Shown piece after piece: positions 1 through 9,370 of a DNA stretch of 64,000 nucleotides (position 1 is its first letter; each line of letters starts with the position of its first letter). The DNA comes from an uncultured Pelagibacteraceae bacterium (GTDB lineage Bacteria > Pseudomonadota > Alphaproteobacteria > Pelagibacterales > Pelagibacteraceae): the NCBI GenBank assembly GCA_902628525.1, contig CACOMZ010000004.1, positions 1-64,000 of the forward strand. Reading direction: 5' to 3'. Both the position numbers and the translations under genes were made by a program. The notes beneath the pieces were generated by a model that did not search any database, was not told the origin of the DNA, and saw only the letters and a program-made list of their open reading frames with translations.

Positions 1-2
1 GC

Positions 3-323
3 TCAAAAAAATTTCATGTATCGCCATTTATCGAAATGGATTGTAATTATTTTTTTAGAATATTAAATCCAGGAGATAAGTTATCTGTTGTCATAGATCA
101 ATATGATCAAGACGGCAAAATTCTGTTTGCATCTCAAGATGGTAAAAAATCTGACTTAACAAGTAAAAATTTAATGAATTCTTATCTAAAACATCCTTTG
201 ATGACATTTAAAATAATTTCTGCGATACATTTTGAAGCGTTTAAATTGTGGATTAAAGGAATTACATTGCCGTTATATATACAAGAGTTAATCATTAAGG
301 TTTTTCAGCATTTCAATAGATGA
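3..323 (+). CDS. DUF1365 family protein, C-terminal part (5' end outside window)
   Basis: The reading frame is open from base 3, so the ATG at 36 in the ORF track is internal. Translation before it gives KKFHVSPFIE, which matches the conserved FHVSPF region of DUF1365 proteins. The end (PLMTFKIISAIHFEAFKLWIKG) also fits the family's conserved C-terminus. DUF1365 genes usually sit with an FAD-dependent amine-oxidase-like gene and often a cyclopropane fatty acid synthase; the FAD gene is next door here. The biochemical role is unknown; a link to lipid modification is inferred from context only. The last 36 nt overlap the convergent FAD gene tail to tail. Confidence 0.85.
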   Translation, partial: SKKFHVSPFIEMDCNYFFRILNPGDKLSVVIDQYDQDGKILFASQDGKKSDLTSKNLMNSYLKHPLMTFKIISAIHFEAFKLWIKGITLPLYIQELIIKVFQHFNR

Positions 324-1526
324 TTTTATTCCATCTTCATGAAATCCGTAACCAAAATAACTTCCACAAAAAAGCAAATCTTGTTTATTTTGAATTTTAA
401 CAAGCTCAGATTGAGCATCTAGGGCTTTTTGATCATAATAAGGATGTGTAAATTTAACTTTCCTCAATATTTTCTTCTTATCAATTTCAAAGTAAGGATT
501 TAGAGTTAAGAAAATATTTTGATCACATTTTAAGTTTTGAAGTAAATTTAACCAGTACGTAATTGAATTTTTCTGTAAATTTTTGTCATTTATTGAGGAG
601 TTCCATGAGGACCAAGCCTTTTTATTTTTTGGCATTGCACGTTTATCTGTGTGAACATAAGCGATATTTTCTTTGTAACTAAAATTTGAAAGAATTTTTT
701 CTTCATCTTCTGTGGGATTTTCAATTAATTTTAAGGACACGTCAGCATGTGTTGCTAATACTACCTTATCATAATCAAAGAATTCACTAGCGCCACCATA
801 ATACAAATCTATACCTGAAGATTTTCTTTTAATTTTAGTAACTTCATAATTTTTAAAATATTCACCGCTTATTTGTGAAATTATTTTACTGACGTAAGTT
901 CTACTTCTATTTGATACAGTGTACCACTGAGGTCTATTTTTTAATTTAAACAATCCATGATTTTGAAAAAATTTTATAAAAAAAAGAATTGGCATTTTAC
1001 TTGCCTCGTAAGGAGGCATAGACCAAATTGCAGATACCATCGGTATAATATGATAATCAATAAATGTTTTTGATAACTTATTCTTTTCTAAATATTCACC
1101 TAAAGTAATTTTTTCATTGGAAATTTTAGCTTGATCATTTTTTTTATAAAATTTGATTATATCAAAAAACATTTTTAAGAATTTAATATTAAATAAATTT
1201 AATTTATTTGAAAAAATACCGCCTAATCCCTTTCCACAATATTCAAAATTTGAATTATCTACTGAAACTGAAAAAGACATGTTGCTTTTTTCTATTTCAA
1301 TATCATTTTCTTCAAAGAAATTTTTTAAATTTGGGTAAGTTTTAAAATTAAAAACAATAAATCCAATATCTACTGAAACTTTTTTTTCCTCTATTAACAA
1401 ATCAATAGTATGCGAATGGCCTCCAAAGTGATCCTCCTTTTCAAAAAGATCTACATGGTGTTTTTTTGATAAATAATATGCTGCACTTAATCCAGAAATA
1501 CCCGACCCAACAACAGCAATTTTCAT
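288..1526 (-). CDS. FAD/NAD(P)-binding amine oxidase-like protein (COG2907 type)
   Basis: The 412-aa protein begins with a Rossmann dinucleotide-binding motif (VVGSGISGLSAAYYL), an acidic residue at the end of strand 2 (DLFEKEDHFGGHSHT) and a C-terminal FAD-contact region (FCGSYFGYGFHEDG). This is the pattern of the amine-oxidase-like flavoproteins (COG2907) found with DUF1365 and cyclopropane fatty acid synthase genes. The substrate is not known. Its start lies 6 nt past the gcvP stop on the same strand, so it may be co-transcribed with the glycine cleavage genes. It converges on and overlaps the DUF1365 gene by 36 nt. Confidence 0.85.
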   Translation of the reverse strand: MKIAVVGSGISGLSAAYYLSKKHHVDLFEKEDHFGGHSHTIDLLIEEKKVSVDIGFIVFNFKTYPNLKNFFEENDIEIEKSNMSFSVSVDNSNFEYCGKGLGGIFSNKLNLFNIKFLKMFFDIIKFYKKNDQAKISNEKITLGEYLEKNKLSKTFIDYHIIPMVSAIWSMPPYEASKMPILFFIKFFQNHGLFKLKNRPQWYTVSNRSRTYVSKIISQISGEYFKNYEVTKIKRKSSGIDLYYGGASEFFDYDKVVLATHADVSLKLIENPTEDEEKILSNFSYKENIAYVHTDKRAMPKNKKAWSSWNSSINDKNLQKNSITYWLNLLQNLKCDQNIFLTLNPYFEIDKKKILRKVKFTHPYYDQKALDAQSELVKIQNKQDLLFCGSYFGYGFHEDGIKSSIEMLKNLND

Positions 1527-1532
1527 TAAATA

Positions 1533-4403
1533 TTATGCTGCATCTTCTTTAAACTCATCCATGCTTGGACAAGTACAAAAAATATTTTTGTCTCCATATA
1601 CGTTATCAACTCTTGCAACTGGAGGCCAAAATTTGTTTGCTTTCAAAAATTTTGATGGATAAGCAGCTTCTTGTCTTGAATATTTATGATCCCACTCATC
1701 TGAAGCTAATTCTAAATCAGTGTGTGGAGCATTTTTAATTGGATTGTCAACTTTATCAAATGTACCTGCCTTGATCATATCTATTTCTGATTTAATACTA
1801 ATTAAAGTATCACAAAATCTATCAAGTTCAGATAGGCTCTCACTTTCCGTGGGTTCAATCATCATTGTACCAGCAACTGGCCAAGACATTGTTGGTGCAT
1901 GAAAACCATAATCAATCAATCTTTTAGCTATATCCTCTTCAGTTATACCTGTTTCACTTTTAATCGATCTAATATCAATTATACATTCATGAGCTACATT
2001 TCCATTTGAGCCTTTATAAAGAATTGGATAATGATCTTTAAGTCTATGAGCTATATAATTTGCATTTAATATTGCAATTTGAGTAGCTAATTTTAGACCT
2101 TGAGACCCCATCATTTTAATATACATCCAAGAAATTGATAAAATACTTGAACTGCCCCATGGTGCTGCTGAAACAGCCCCTATTCCTGTGGCAGGTCCAC
2201 AATCTTTAACAACTGGGTGATTAGGAAGGTAAACTTGTAAATGTCTTTTACAAGCAATTGGTCCCATACCTGGCCCTCCACCACCATGTGGAATACAAAA
2301 TGTTTTATGTAAGTTTATGTGACAAACATCTGGACCAAAATTTCCAGGTCTTGCTATACCAACGAGTGCATTTAAATTTGCACCATCCATATAAACTTGA
2401 CCACCATGTTTATGAATTAACTCACATATATCTGTAATTTTTTCTTCAAATACTCCATGAGTAGACGGGTATGTGACCATTAAGGCTCCAAGATTTTCTG
2501 AATGCATTTCTGCTTTTTTCTTTAAATCCTCAAAATCTACATTTCCATCTTTATCACAATTAACAACCACAACTTTCATCCCAACCATTTGGGCACTTGC
2601 TGGATTTGTTCCATGCGCAGAGCTTGGAATTAAACAAATATTTCTATTTTCTTCGCCTCTGTCTAAATGATACTTTCTAATCACCATTAATCCTGCATAT
2701 TCTCCTTGAGCACCCGCGTTCGGTTGAAGTGAAACTCCAGAAAAACCAGTAATTGATCTTAACCAATTTTTAAGATCAGTGAACAAATCTCTGTATCCCT
2801 CCATCTGCTCAATAGGCACAAACGGATGTGGTTCAGCCAATTCTCTCCATGAAATAGGTATCATTTCTGCTGTAGCATTTAATTTCATTGTACATGAACC
2901 AAGTGCAATCATAGTTCTGTTAAGAGCTATATCTTTATCCTCTAATTTTTTTAAATATCTAAGCATCTCAGTTTCTGAATGATATGAATTAAACACAGGA
3001 TGTTCTAAATATTTTGAGGTTCTTAATAAGTTTTTTGGTAGGTTGGGTAAACTTACTGTTGGATCTTCTTTTTTAATTGACTCTGCTGCATTAAAAATTT
3101 TTAACAGTTGATTAACTCTATAAACATTTTTCTTTTCATCGAAAGATACTGATAGCATTTCAGAATTTACTTTTCTGATATTTACTTTTTGATCTAACGC
3201 ATTGTTATAAATTTGATCGGTTTTGTCTTTTGTAACAATTGTGACTGTATCAAAGAAATGATCAGAATAAATTTCATATCCTGATTGCTTTAATTTATCT
3301 GAAAAGTTTTTAGCTAGTTGAGAAACTCTTTCAGCAATGGTTCTAATACCTTCTGGACCATGATAGATAGCATATGCTGCTGATACAATTGCCAATAAAG
3401 CTTGAGCAGTACAAATATTGCTTGTAGCCTTGTCTCTTCTTATATGTTGTTCTCTAGTTTGTAATGATAGTCTATATGCTTTGTTTCCATGCCTATCAAC
3501 AGAGACTCCTACAATTCTCCCCGGCATTGATCTTTTATACTCATCTTTAGTTGCAAAGAACGCTGCATGAGGTCCGCCGTAGCCCATTGGAATTCCAAAT
3601 CTTTGAGAGCTTCCTACAGCAATATCTGCTCCCAGTTCTCTTGGTGTTTTTAACTTGGCAAGTGCTAATAAATCACAGGCTAATATTGCTTTACCATTTT
3701 TTTTATGAATTTTACTTATTGCTTCACTAGGATCTTTTATATCACCTAATGTTCCAGGATATTGTAATATACCACATACTAAATCTTCTTTTAATTGATC
3801 CAATACTTTATCTTCATCACCAATAAGTACTTTTAATCCCATTGGCTCTGCTCTAGTTTGAATTACATCTATTGTTTGTGGATGACAGTTTTCTGAAACA
3901 AAAACTAAATTACTGTCTTTTTTGTTTAATCTATGACTTAATCCCATCGCCTCTGCAGCTGCAGTTCCTTCATCTAATAAAGATGCATTTGCAATATCCA
4001 TTCCTGTGAAATCAACTATCATCTGCTGGAAGTTGAGCAGCATTTCCAATCTACCTTGAGCTACCTCGGGCTGATAAGGTGTATAAGAAGTATACCAACC
4101 TGGATTTTCTAAAATATTTCTTAAAATTACGTAAGGTGTGTAAGTTCCGTAATAGCCCATACCTATAAAGTTAGAATAAATTTGATTTTTTTTTGATATT
4201 GCTTTTAATTTTCTTAATGCTTCGTATTCCGAATTTGACTCACCAATATTTAACTCATCTTTTAATTGGATTTTTTCTGGAACTGTATTTTTGATTAAAT
4301 CATCTAGAGATTTGTAATTAAGTTCCTTAAGCATTTTATTTTGATCCTCATCTGATGGTCCAATGTGTCTTTTTAAAAAATCTTTTTGTGAATTATGTAA
4401 CAT
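1533..4403 (-). CDS. gcvP: Glycine dehydrogenase (aminomethyl-transferring), glycine cleavage P protein
   Basis: At 956 aa this has the usual length of the single-chain bacterial P protein. It decarboxylates glycine with PLP and passes the aminomethyl group to lipoyl-GcvH. The C-terminal half carries the PLP lysine region (NLHKTFCIPHGGGGPGMGP) and the conserved HGTNPASAQM segment. The N-terminal half has the GMGYYGTYTPYVILRN region typical of the family. It overlaps the stop of gcvH by 1 nt and is the last gene of gcvT-gcvH-gcvP behind the glycine riboswitch. Confidence 0.98.
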   Translation of the reverse strand: MLHNSQKDFLKRHIGPSDEDQNKMLKELNYKSLDDLIKNTVPEKIQLKDELNIGESNSEYEALRKLKAISKKNQIYSNFIGMGYYGTYTPYVILRNILENPGWYTSYTPYQPEVAQGRLEMLLNFQQMIVDFTGMDIANASLLDEGTAAAEAMGLSHRLNKKDSNLVFVSENCHPQTIDVIQTRAEPMGLKVLIGDEDKVLDQLKEDLVCGILQYPGTLGDIKDPSEAISKIHKKNGKAILACDLLALAKLKTPRELGADIAVGSSQRFGIPMGYGGPHAAFFATKDEYKRSMPGRIVGVSVDRHGNKAYRLSLQTREQHIRRDKATSNICTAQALLAIVSAAYAIYHGPEGIRTIAERVSQLAKNFSDKLKQSGYEIYSDHFFDTVTIVTKDKTDQIYNNALDQKVNIRKVNSEMLSVSFDEKKNVYRVNQLLKIFNAAESIKKEDPTVSLPNLPKNLLRTSKYLEHPVFNSYHSETEMLRYLKKLEDKDIALNRTMIALGSCTMKLNATAEMIPISWRELAEPHPFVPIEQMEGYRDLFTDLKNWLRSITGFSGVSLQPNAGAQGEYAGLMVIRKYHLDRGEENRNICLIPSSAHGTNPASAQMVGMKVVVVNCDKDGNVDFEDLKKKAEMHSENLGALMVTYPSTHGVFEEKITDICELIHKHGGQVYMDGANLNALVGIARPGNFGPDVCHINLHKTFCIPHGGGGPGMGPIACKRHLQVYLPNHPVVKDCGPATGIGAVSAAPWGSSSILSISWMYIKMMGSQGLKLATQIAILNANYIAHRLKDHYPILYKGSNGNVAHECIIDIRSIKSETGITEEDIAKRLIDYGFHAPTMSWPVAGTMMIEPTESESLSELDRFCDTLISIKSEIDMIKAGTFDKVDNPIKNAPHTDLELASDEWDHKYSRQEAAYPSKFLKANKFWPPVARVDNVYGDKNIFCTCPSMDEFKEDAA

Positions 4404-4783
4404 TAGCTAGCGCTCTCCTTTGCAAATTTATCGTATTCTTCTTTATTCATAAGACTATCCATTTCAGATTGGTCTTTCATTTTAAGTTTAAAAAACCATG
4501 CTGAACCCTCTGGATCTTCATTAATTTTAGAGGGATCATCTACAATAGCTTGATTAGTATCTACTACTTCACCACTGACAGGAGTATAAACATCACTAGC
4601 AGCTTTTGTAGATTCTACCACGCCTGCAGTACCATCTTTTTCAACATTAGATCCTTTTTCAGGAAGTTCTGCAAAAACTATATCGCCAAGCATTTCTGTT
4701 GCATGCTTTGTGATTCCTATTGTGGCTACATCTCCTTCCAAAGTAATCCACTCGTGTTCTTTTGAAAACTTTACTTCACTCAT
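4403..4783 (-). CDS. gcvH: Glycine cleavage system H protein (lipoyl carrier)
   Basis: This 126-aa protein has a lipoyl domain. The lipoylated lysine is visible in [19 protein letters not shown], a near-perfect family motif, and the [16 protein letters not shown] start is also typical. It shuttles the methylamine group from GcvP to GcvT and is reoxidised by lipoamide dehydrogenase, which is not encoded in this window. It overlaps both neighbours by 1 nt (gcvT stop/gcvH start and gcvH stop/gcvP start), which indicates translational coupling. Confidence 0.98.
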   Translation of the reverse strand: MSEVKFSKEHEWITLEGDVATIGITKHATEMLGDIVFAELPEKGSNVEKDGTAGVVESTKAASDVYTPVSGEVVDTNQAIVDDPSKINEDPEGSAWFFKLKMKDQSEMDSLMNKEEYDKFAKESAS

Positions 4784-5886
4784 TAATTTACTCCCTTCAC
4801 ATAACTTTTTTTATAAAATGGTAATTCACAAACATTTGCTGGATATTTTTTTCCTCGTACTTCAAGTAAAATTCTAGTGTCAACTTTTGAAAAGTCTTTA
4901 TCAACATAACCCATTGCAATAGGTCCGTTTACACTTGGCCCAAATGTTCCACTAGTTATCTCACCAATTTGCGCATCTTTGTCATCAAATATTTTTGTTT
5001 TTTCTCTAGCAATTAATCTACCTTCAGGTTTAATTCCTACTCTTACTTGTTTTGCTCCATCTTGCATTTGGTTTATAATTTTTTGTGATCCAATAAAACC
5101 TCCATTTGATAATCTCGATTTTGAGATTGCCCATTTAAGGTTTGCCTCAACCGGAGTTTTATTAATATCTAATTCGTGACCATATAAACATAATCCTGCT
5201 TCTAATCTCAAGGTATCTCTTGCCCCAAGTCCTATAAGTTGTGCTCCTTTTTTCATTAGATTTAACACAAATTTTTCTGCTTTATTGTTAGAAATTGAAA
5301 TTTCAAATCCATCCTCCCCAGTATAACCTGATCTTGTAACAAATAATTTTTGATTATCAGAATCAAACCAATTTCCAGTCATAAAATTAAGCTGGTCGAC
5401 CCCATTTACAATTGAGTTTAAAATTTCAACAGACTTAGGTCCCTGAATTGCTATTAAAGATCTATTGTTGTCTAAATCCATTTTAAATTTTGTACCTAGT
5501 AAATTGGATAAAATCTCAAAATCTTTATCTTTACATGCAGCATTTAGAATAATTAAATATCCTTCATCAATTTTAGTTATAATCAGATCATCATAAATTC
5601 CAGCATCCTCGTTCATTAAAAAACTATACTTAGAGCTATTTAGTTTTAGATTTTTTAAATCTAAGGGAAAAATTTTTTCTAATTCCTCTGTTAGGCTATG
5701 ATCACCGTATATAAATAATTGACCCATATGAGATACATCAAATATTCCAGAATGTGTTCTTGTAAATTTATGCTCTTCAATAATGCCTTTGCTATACTGT
5801 ATAGGCATTTCATAACCAGCAAATTCAACAAACTTAGCTTTATGAATTTGATGAAGTTGATTTAACGAAGTTTTTTTAATTTCCAT
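4783..5886 (-). CDS. gcvT: Aminomethyltransferase, glycine cleavage T protein
   Basis: The 367-aa protein shows the FDVSHMGQ motif near residue 50 and the [13 protein letters not shown] folate-site region, both diagnostic of GcvT. It transfers the one-carbon unit from GcvH to tetrahydrofolate, releasing ammonia. It is the first gene of the gcv operon and starts 16 nt downstream of the predicted glycine riboswitch, with AGAAGAG as a plausible ribosome binding site. The order T-H-P with overlapping ends suggests equal expression controlled by glycine. Confidence 0.98.
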   Translation of the reverse strand: MEIKKTSLNQLHQIHKAKFVEFAGYEMPIQYSKGIIEEHKFTRTHSGIFDVSHMGQLFIYGDHSLTEELEKIFPLDLKNLKLNSSKYSFLMNEDAGIYDDLIITKIDEGYLIILNAACKDKDFEILSNLLGTKFKMDLDNNRSLIAIQGPKSVEILNSIVNGVDQLNFMTGNWFDSDNQKLFVTRSGYTGEDGFEISISNNKAEKFVLNLMKKGAQLIGLGARDTLRLEAGLCLYGHELDINKTPVEANLKWAISKSRLSNGGFIGSQKIINQMQDGAKQVRVGIKPEGRLIAREKTKIFDDKDAQIGEITSGTFGPSVNGPIAMGYVDKDFSKVDTRILLEVRGKKYPANVCELPFYKKSYVKGVN

Positions 5887-5901
5887 ATTAACTCTTCTAT
5901 G

Positions 5902-6048
5902 CCCCCTCTGTCTTGGTGCCTGAGAGATTTGCTCCGTCGGCGAGAATAATTCTCTTTCCAGAGTTAATATGTACGGTCCTTTTGCCTGAGAGTTTCCGGG
6001 GTGGTTGCTCCTTCGGCGCTACAGATGTAGTCTCTCCCGTAAGAGAAT
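5902..6048 (-). promoter_or_regulatory. Tandem glycine riboswitch upstream of gcvT
   Basis: On the minus strand the leader contains two copies of the glycine aptamer core. The first reads CGGGAGAGACTAC...GCGCCGAAGGAGCAA...AACTCTCAGGCAAAAGGACCG. The second, shorter copy reads CGCCGACGGAGCAA...TCTCTCAGGCACC...GACAGAGGG. The arrangement matches the tandem gcvT riboswitch family. There is no clear terminator hairpin with a U-run between aptamer 2 and the gcvT ATG, and aptamer 2 ends about 15 nt before the start, so control at translation initiation is a reasonable inference. Tandem glycine riboswitches are established regulators of glycine use in SAR11. Confidence 0.95.
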
Positions 6049-6079
6049 TTATAACACATTTAAAATATTAATGTAAAAT

Positions 6080-6952
6080 TTATTTAGCAAATTTTTTAAT
6101 TAATAATGGTGATAAAAATTGAATAACTACAGCAGTTATAACGACGGCACCACCAATTAAAACTGAAAGTGGGGCATTCTCATTTGCAAACATCCATGCC
6201 CAAAAAGGTCCTAAAACAGCTTCTGTTAACATAATTATCCCAACAAATGCAGAGGGGGTTGACCTTGCCCCAATTGTTATAAATATAAATCCTAACCCAA
6301 CTTGAAAAAAACCTGCCATAAAACCGAGGAGTACATCATTGGATGAGACAAAAATGCTAGGCGACATAAACAAACCTATTAAAGTTGCAAAAATTCCAGC
6401 AACAAGTTGTAAGGGTATCATGTCAACTTTAGGATATTTTCTAACAATTAAAATTAAAATTGCAAAAGAGATCGGCATAATAAATGCAACAAGATTTCCA
6501 GTCATTTGTCCTGTTGTTAAAGAATTCCCAAGCATTACAATTATTCCAGCAACTGCTAAAACGATACATGTCAATGTTAGTTTTGAAATTTTTTCTTTTA
6601 AAAATACATAACCAAAAATTGCAAGAAATAATGCTTGGGTTTGAATTATAAAATTTGTATTTGCTACTGTAGTTTCATACATAGCAAATACATAGCTAGC
6701 AAAACCAATAGATAAAATTATGCCTCCAACTAGACCTGGTATTCCAGATTTAACAATAGCACCAAAAATATTTCCTTTATAATTAAAAAATAAAAAAATT
6801 ATTATAACTCCAGTAAAAAAAAGTGATCTCCAAAATAATATTTGCCAAAGAGTTGAGCCTTCAAAAGATTTAACTATTAAACCACCAAAACTTAAAGCAC
6901 ATGCTCCAAAAAAAACTAAAAAAGGTCCAGGTATTTTTGACAAAATTTTCAT
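6080..6952 (-). CDS. EamA/DMT superfamily transporter
   Basis: The 290-aa protein is almost wholly hydrophobic with about ten membrane segments and two EamA half-repeats (around residues 10-140 and 150-285). Each half has the pattern LxWQxLFWR / TEAVLGPFWAW seen in drug/metabolite transporters. The substrate cannot be read from sequence. The start codon overlaps the pxpC stop by 1 nt, so it is probably co-transcribed with pxpB-pxpC and may move an amino acid or a related small molecule. The following riboswitch belongs to gcvT, not to this gene. Confidence 0.88.
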   Translation of the reverse strand: MKILSKIPGPFLVFFGACALSFGGLIVKSFEGSTLWQILFWRSLFFTGVIIIFLFFNYKGNIFGAIVKSGIPGLVGGIILSIGFASYVFAMYETTVANTNFIIQTQALFLAIFGYVFLKEKISKLTLTCIVLAVAGIIVMLGNSLTTGQMTGNLVAFIMPISFAILILIVRKYPKVDMIPLQLVAGIFATLIGLFMSPSIFVSSNDVLLGFMAGFFQVGLGFIFITIGARSTPSAFVGIIMLTEAVLGPFWAWMFANENAPLSVLIGGAVVITAVVIQFLSPLLIKKFAK

Positions 6953-7896
6953 TAAATTTGTGATAGCAGATTTTTAGTCTCCATTTCATATAACTTAAAT
7001 AAAGTTTCTGCATCAGACAAATTGATCTCTTTAAATTTTATTTTTGAGCCAGGTGACATTTGTACTAATCGATCATAATCAACACTGGCAACAACACCTA
7101 TTTTAGGATACCCGCCAACAGTTCCATGGTCTGAAAGCATAATAATAGGGTTTCCATCAGCAGGAACCTGAATAACACCTTTAATTAAACCTTCAGACTT
7201 AATATTAGTATTAACAATATTTTCAATTTTTGAGCCTTCTAGTCTCATTCCCATTCGATCAGACAATTTTGATATTGTAAATTCACTATCATAAAATAAT
7301 TTTTTTCCGTCCTCAGAAAAGTAATTAAAGTTAGTTCCTTTTATAACCCTTATATTTTCTATTTTAGTATTTACGTAATTAATTTTTTTTATATCTTGAT
7401 TAGAATTTATTTTTTTAAGATAAATTTTCTGACCCTCTTTAAATTTTTTTCCATCGTTAGCCCCAATATTAGCTTTTGTGTTTATAGAACAACTATTCCA
7501 CTGATATTTTATATCAAGGTCTCCACCTATAGCTAAATATCCGTAAACTGATTTATTAGTCGAAATGATATTTATTTCATCTCCACTTTCAATTTTATAA
7601 CTTTGATAACAATTACCCTGAATTTCGTTATCTTTTTTTTTTATGGAAAAAATTACATCTCCAGAAATAGCTAAATTAATTTTTTTCCCAAAATATTTCA
7701 TATGAGGGCCTTGATAAGCAAACTCAATGACAGCTGAATTTAGATTGTTGTTAACCAATTTATTTGCAATAAGAAAATTCCTATTATCCATTGCTCCACT
7801 AAACGGTATACCAATATGATAAAGATGATCTCTTCCTTTGTCTTGAAAAGTACTGTTAACTCCAGGTCTAATTATATTAAAATAGTTTTTACTCAT
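6952..7896 (-). CDS. pxpC: 5-oxoprolinase subunit C (biotin-dependent carboxyltransferase-like family)
   Basis: The 314-aa protein shows the PxpC/KipA hallmarks: GVNSTFQDKGRDHLYHIGIPFSGAMD at the N-terminus and SDHGTVGGYPKIGVV near residue 255. With PxpA and PxpB it forms the prokaryotic ATP-dependent 5-oxoprolinase, which opens 5-oxo-L-proline to L-glutamate. It overlaps pxpB by 8 nt upstream and the EamA gene by 1 nt downstream. The length is normal. Older annotations call this family allophanate hydrolase subunit 2; no urea amidolyase genes are nearby, so PxpC is preferred. Confidence 0.93.
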   Translation of the reverse strand: MSKNYFNIIRPGVNSTFQDKGRDHLYHIGIPFSGAMDNRNFLIANKLVNNNLNSAVIEFAYQGPHMKYFGKKINLAISGDVIFSIKKKDNEIQGNCYQSYKIESGDEINIISTNKSVYGYLAIGGDLDIKYQWNSCSINTKANIGANDGKKFKEGQKIYLKKINSNQDIKKINYVNTKIENIRVIKGTNFNYFSEDGKKLFYDSEFTISKLSDRMGMRLEGSKIENIVNTNIKSEGLIKGVIQVPADGNPIIMLSDHGTVGGYPKIGVVASVDYDRLVQMSPGSKIKFKEINLSDAETLFKLYEMETKNLLSQI

Positions 7897-8563
7897 TAAA
7901 ATTTCTATATTGATCTAAAGTTATTTCTTTAAAAACGACTGTATCACCAGCGTTAATTAGATTTGGACTATCTTCTTTTAAACTATCAAATACATCAACA
8001 GGAGTATTTCCTAAAATATTCCAACCACCTGGGCTTTCAAAAGTATAAATATTAGCAAATTGCTCTGTTAATCCAACAGATCCCTTAGGAACTTTTACTC
8101 TTGGTGTCTCCAAACGCTGAGCTCTCATATTTTCATCTAAATCACCTAGAAAAGGCATGCCAGCAATAAATCCTGTCATATAACAAAAATATTCCTTATC
8201 AAAAAAATTCATAAAAATTTTTTGTTTGCTCAAATTTAGTATTTTCTCTAATCGATTTATATCTAAAGAAAAATTTTCATGACAGCAAACTGGAATTTCT
8301 ATTTTTTTTGAATTCGTTATTTTGGCATCCTCTACATTTAGATTCTCAATAAATTTTTTTACCTTATTAAAATTTGTGATTTTAAGATCAAAAGAGATGA
8401 TTAATTTATTATAGGATGGAGTTAAATTATTTATTCCCTCAAATTTTTGATCTTTAATATTATAAAAATATTTTATTACTCTTGAATTAGTTGATTTATT
8501 TACATCATCACCAAAATCACAATAAAGCGCAGCATCACCAAGATTTGATATATTTTTTATCAT
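7889..8563 (-). CDS. pxpB: 5-oxoprolinase subunit B
   Basis: The 224-aa protein has the family segment FIAGMPFLGDL, then RVKVPKGSVGLTEQFANIYTFESPGGWNILG, characteristic of PxpB/KipI (allophanate hydrolase subunit 1 domain). It is a subunit of the PxpABC 5-oxoprolinase. It overlaps pxpC by 8 nt and is transcribed divergently from pxpA, with only 27 nt between the two ATG codons. Confidence 0.93.
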   Translation of the reverse strand: MIKNISNLGDAALYCDFGDDVNKSTNSRVIKYFYNIKDQKFEGINNLTPSYNKLIISFDLKITNFNKVKKFIENLNVEDAKITNSKKIEIPVCCHENFSLDINRLEKILNLSKQKIFMNFFDKEYFCYMTGFIAGMPFLGDLDENMRAQRLETPRVKVPKGSVGLTEQFANIYTFESPGGWNILGNTPVDVFDSLKEDSPNLINAGDTVVFKEITLDQYRNFNE

Positions 8564-8590
8564 GCCATGTTATAATGAAAAAATAGAACT
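8564..8590. promoter_or_regulatory. Compact divergent pxpB / pxpA promoter region
   Basis: Only 27 nt separate the divergent start codons. A perfect TATAAT lies at 8571-8576 on the plus strand, 14 nt before the pxpA ATG. The overlapping minus-strand sequence TTATAAC lies about 6 nt before the pxpB ATG. If these are -10 boxes, each -35 lies inside the opposite gene's coding start and both messages are nearly leaderless. A loose -35 (TTGATA, 8545-8550) sits 20 nt upstream of the plus-strand box. Inferred from sequence only. Confidence 0.45.
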
Positions 8591-9370
8591 ATGGAAATTA
8601 ATATAAACTGTGATTTAGGAGAAAAATCGAAACATCACTCAAATAAATATGACCCAGATTTACTAGGAATAGTTAATTCTGCTAATGTAGCTTGTGGATA
8701 TCATGCTGGAGATATGGAAACGATGCACCAAGTTGTACAAATTTCCAAGAAAAATAAAGTAAGCATTGGGGCACATCCATCATTCAGAGATCCAGAAAAT
8801 TTTGGTAGAGAGCGAATGAATTTATCATCCTCAGAAATTAAAAAATTAATTTTTGAACAATATGATATTTTACAAAATGTTTCTGTTCAGCATGGCTGTA
8901 AAGTAACACATATCAAACCTCATGGTGCCTTGAATAATATGGCATGTGAAGATATAGAATTAGCAACAACATTAGCCGAAGCTATAAATGCTATAAGTAA
9001 AGACTTAATATATTTGGTACCAACTGGTTCTAAAATGGAAATAGCAGCAAAAAAAATGAATATGAAAATAGCATGTGAAATATTTGCTGACAGAAATTAT
9101 GAAGACGATGGCAACCTAGTCTCTAGAAAAAAACCCCATGCATTAATTACAGATCCAAAAGAAGCTCAAAAACACGTGTTAAATATGGTAAAAAATCAGT
9201 CACTTAATTGTCACAGTGGAAAGCAGATACCTTGTGAAATAGACTCTGTATGCATACATGGAGATAACGCTAGTTCGCTTGCTACAGCTAAATCTATTAA
9301 AGAAAACCTGGTAGAAAATGGGCTAGTATTAAAACCTTTAACACATATGGAGAAATTTCTAAATGATTAA
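8591..9370 (+). CDS. pxpA: 5-oxoprolinase subunit A (LamB/YcsF family)
   Basis: The 259-aa protein starts with the LamB/YcsF signature INCDLGE and continues with SANVACGYHAGD, IGAHPSFRDPENFGR and HIKPHGALNN, all highly conserved in PxpA. It is the catalytic partner of PxpB and PxpC in ATP-dependent 5-oxoproline hydrolysis. It begins a plus-strand group with a TPR protein (8 nt overlap) and a DUF1445 protein. Splitting pxpA and pxpBC onto opposite strands is unlike the common single-operon layout. Confidence 0.95.
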   Translation: MEININCDLGEKSKHHSNKYDPDLLGIVNSANVACGYHAGDMETMHQVVQISKKNKVSIGAHPSFRDPENFGRERMNLSSSEIKKLIFEQYDILQNVSVQHGCKVTHIKPHGALNNMACEDIELATTLAEAINAISKDLIYLVPTGSKMEIAAKKMNMKIACEIFADRNYEDDGNLVSRKKPHALITDPKEAQKHVLNMVKNQSLNCHSGKQIPCEIDSVCIHGDNASSLATAKSIKENLVENGLVLKPLTHMEKFLND

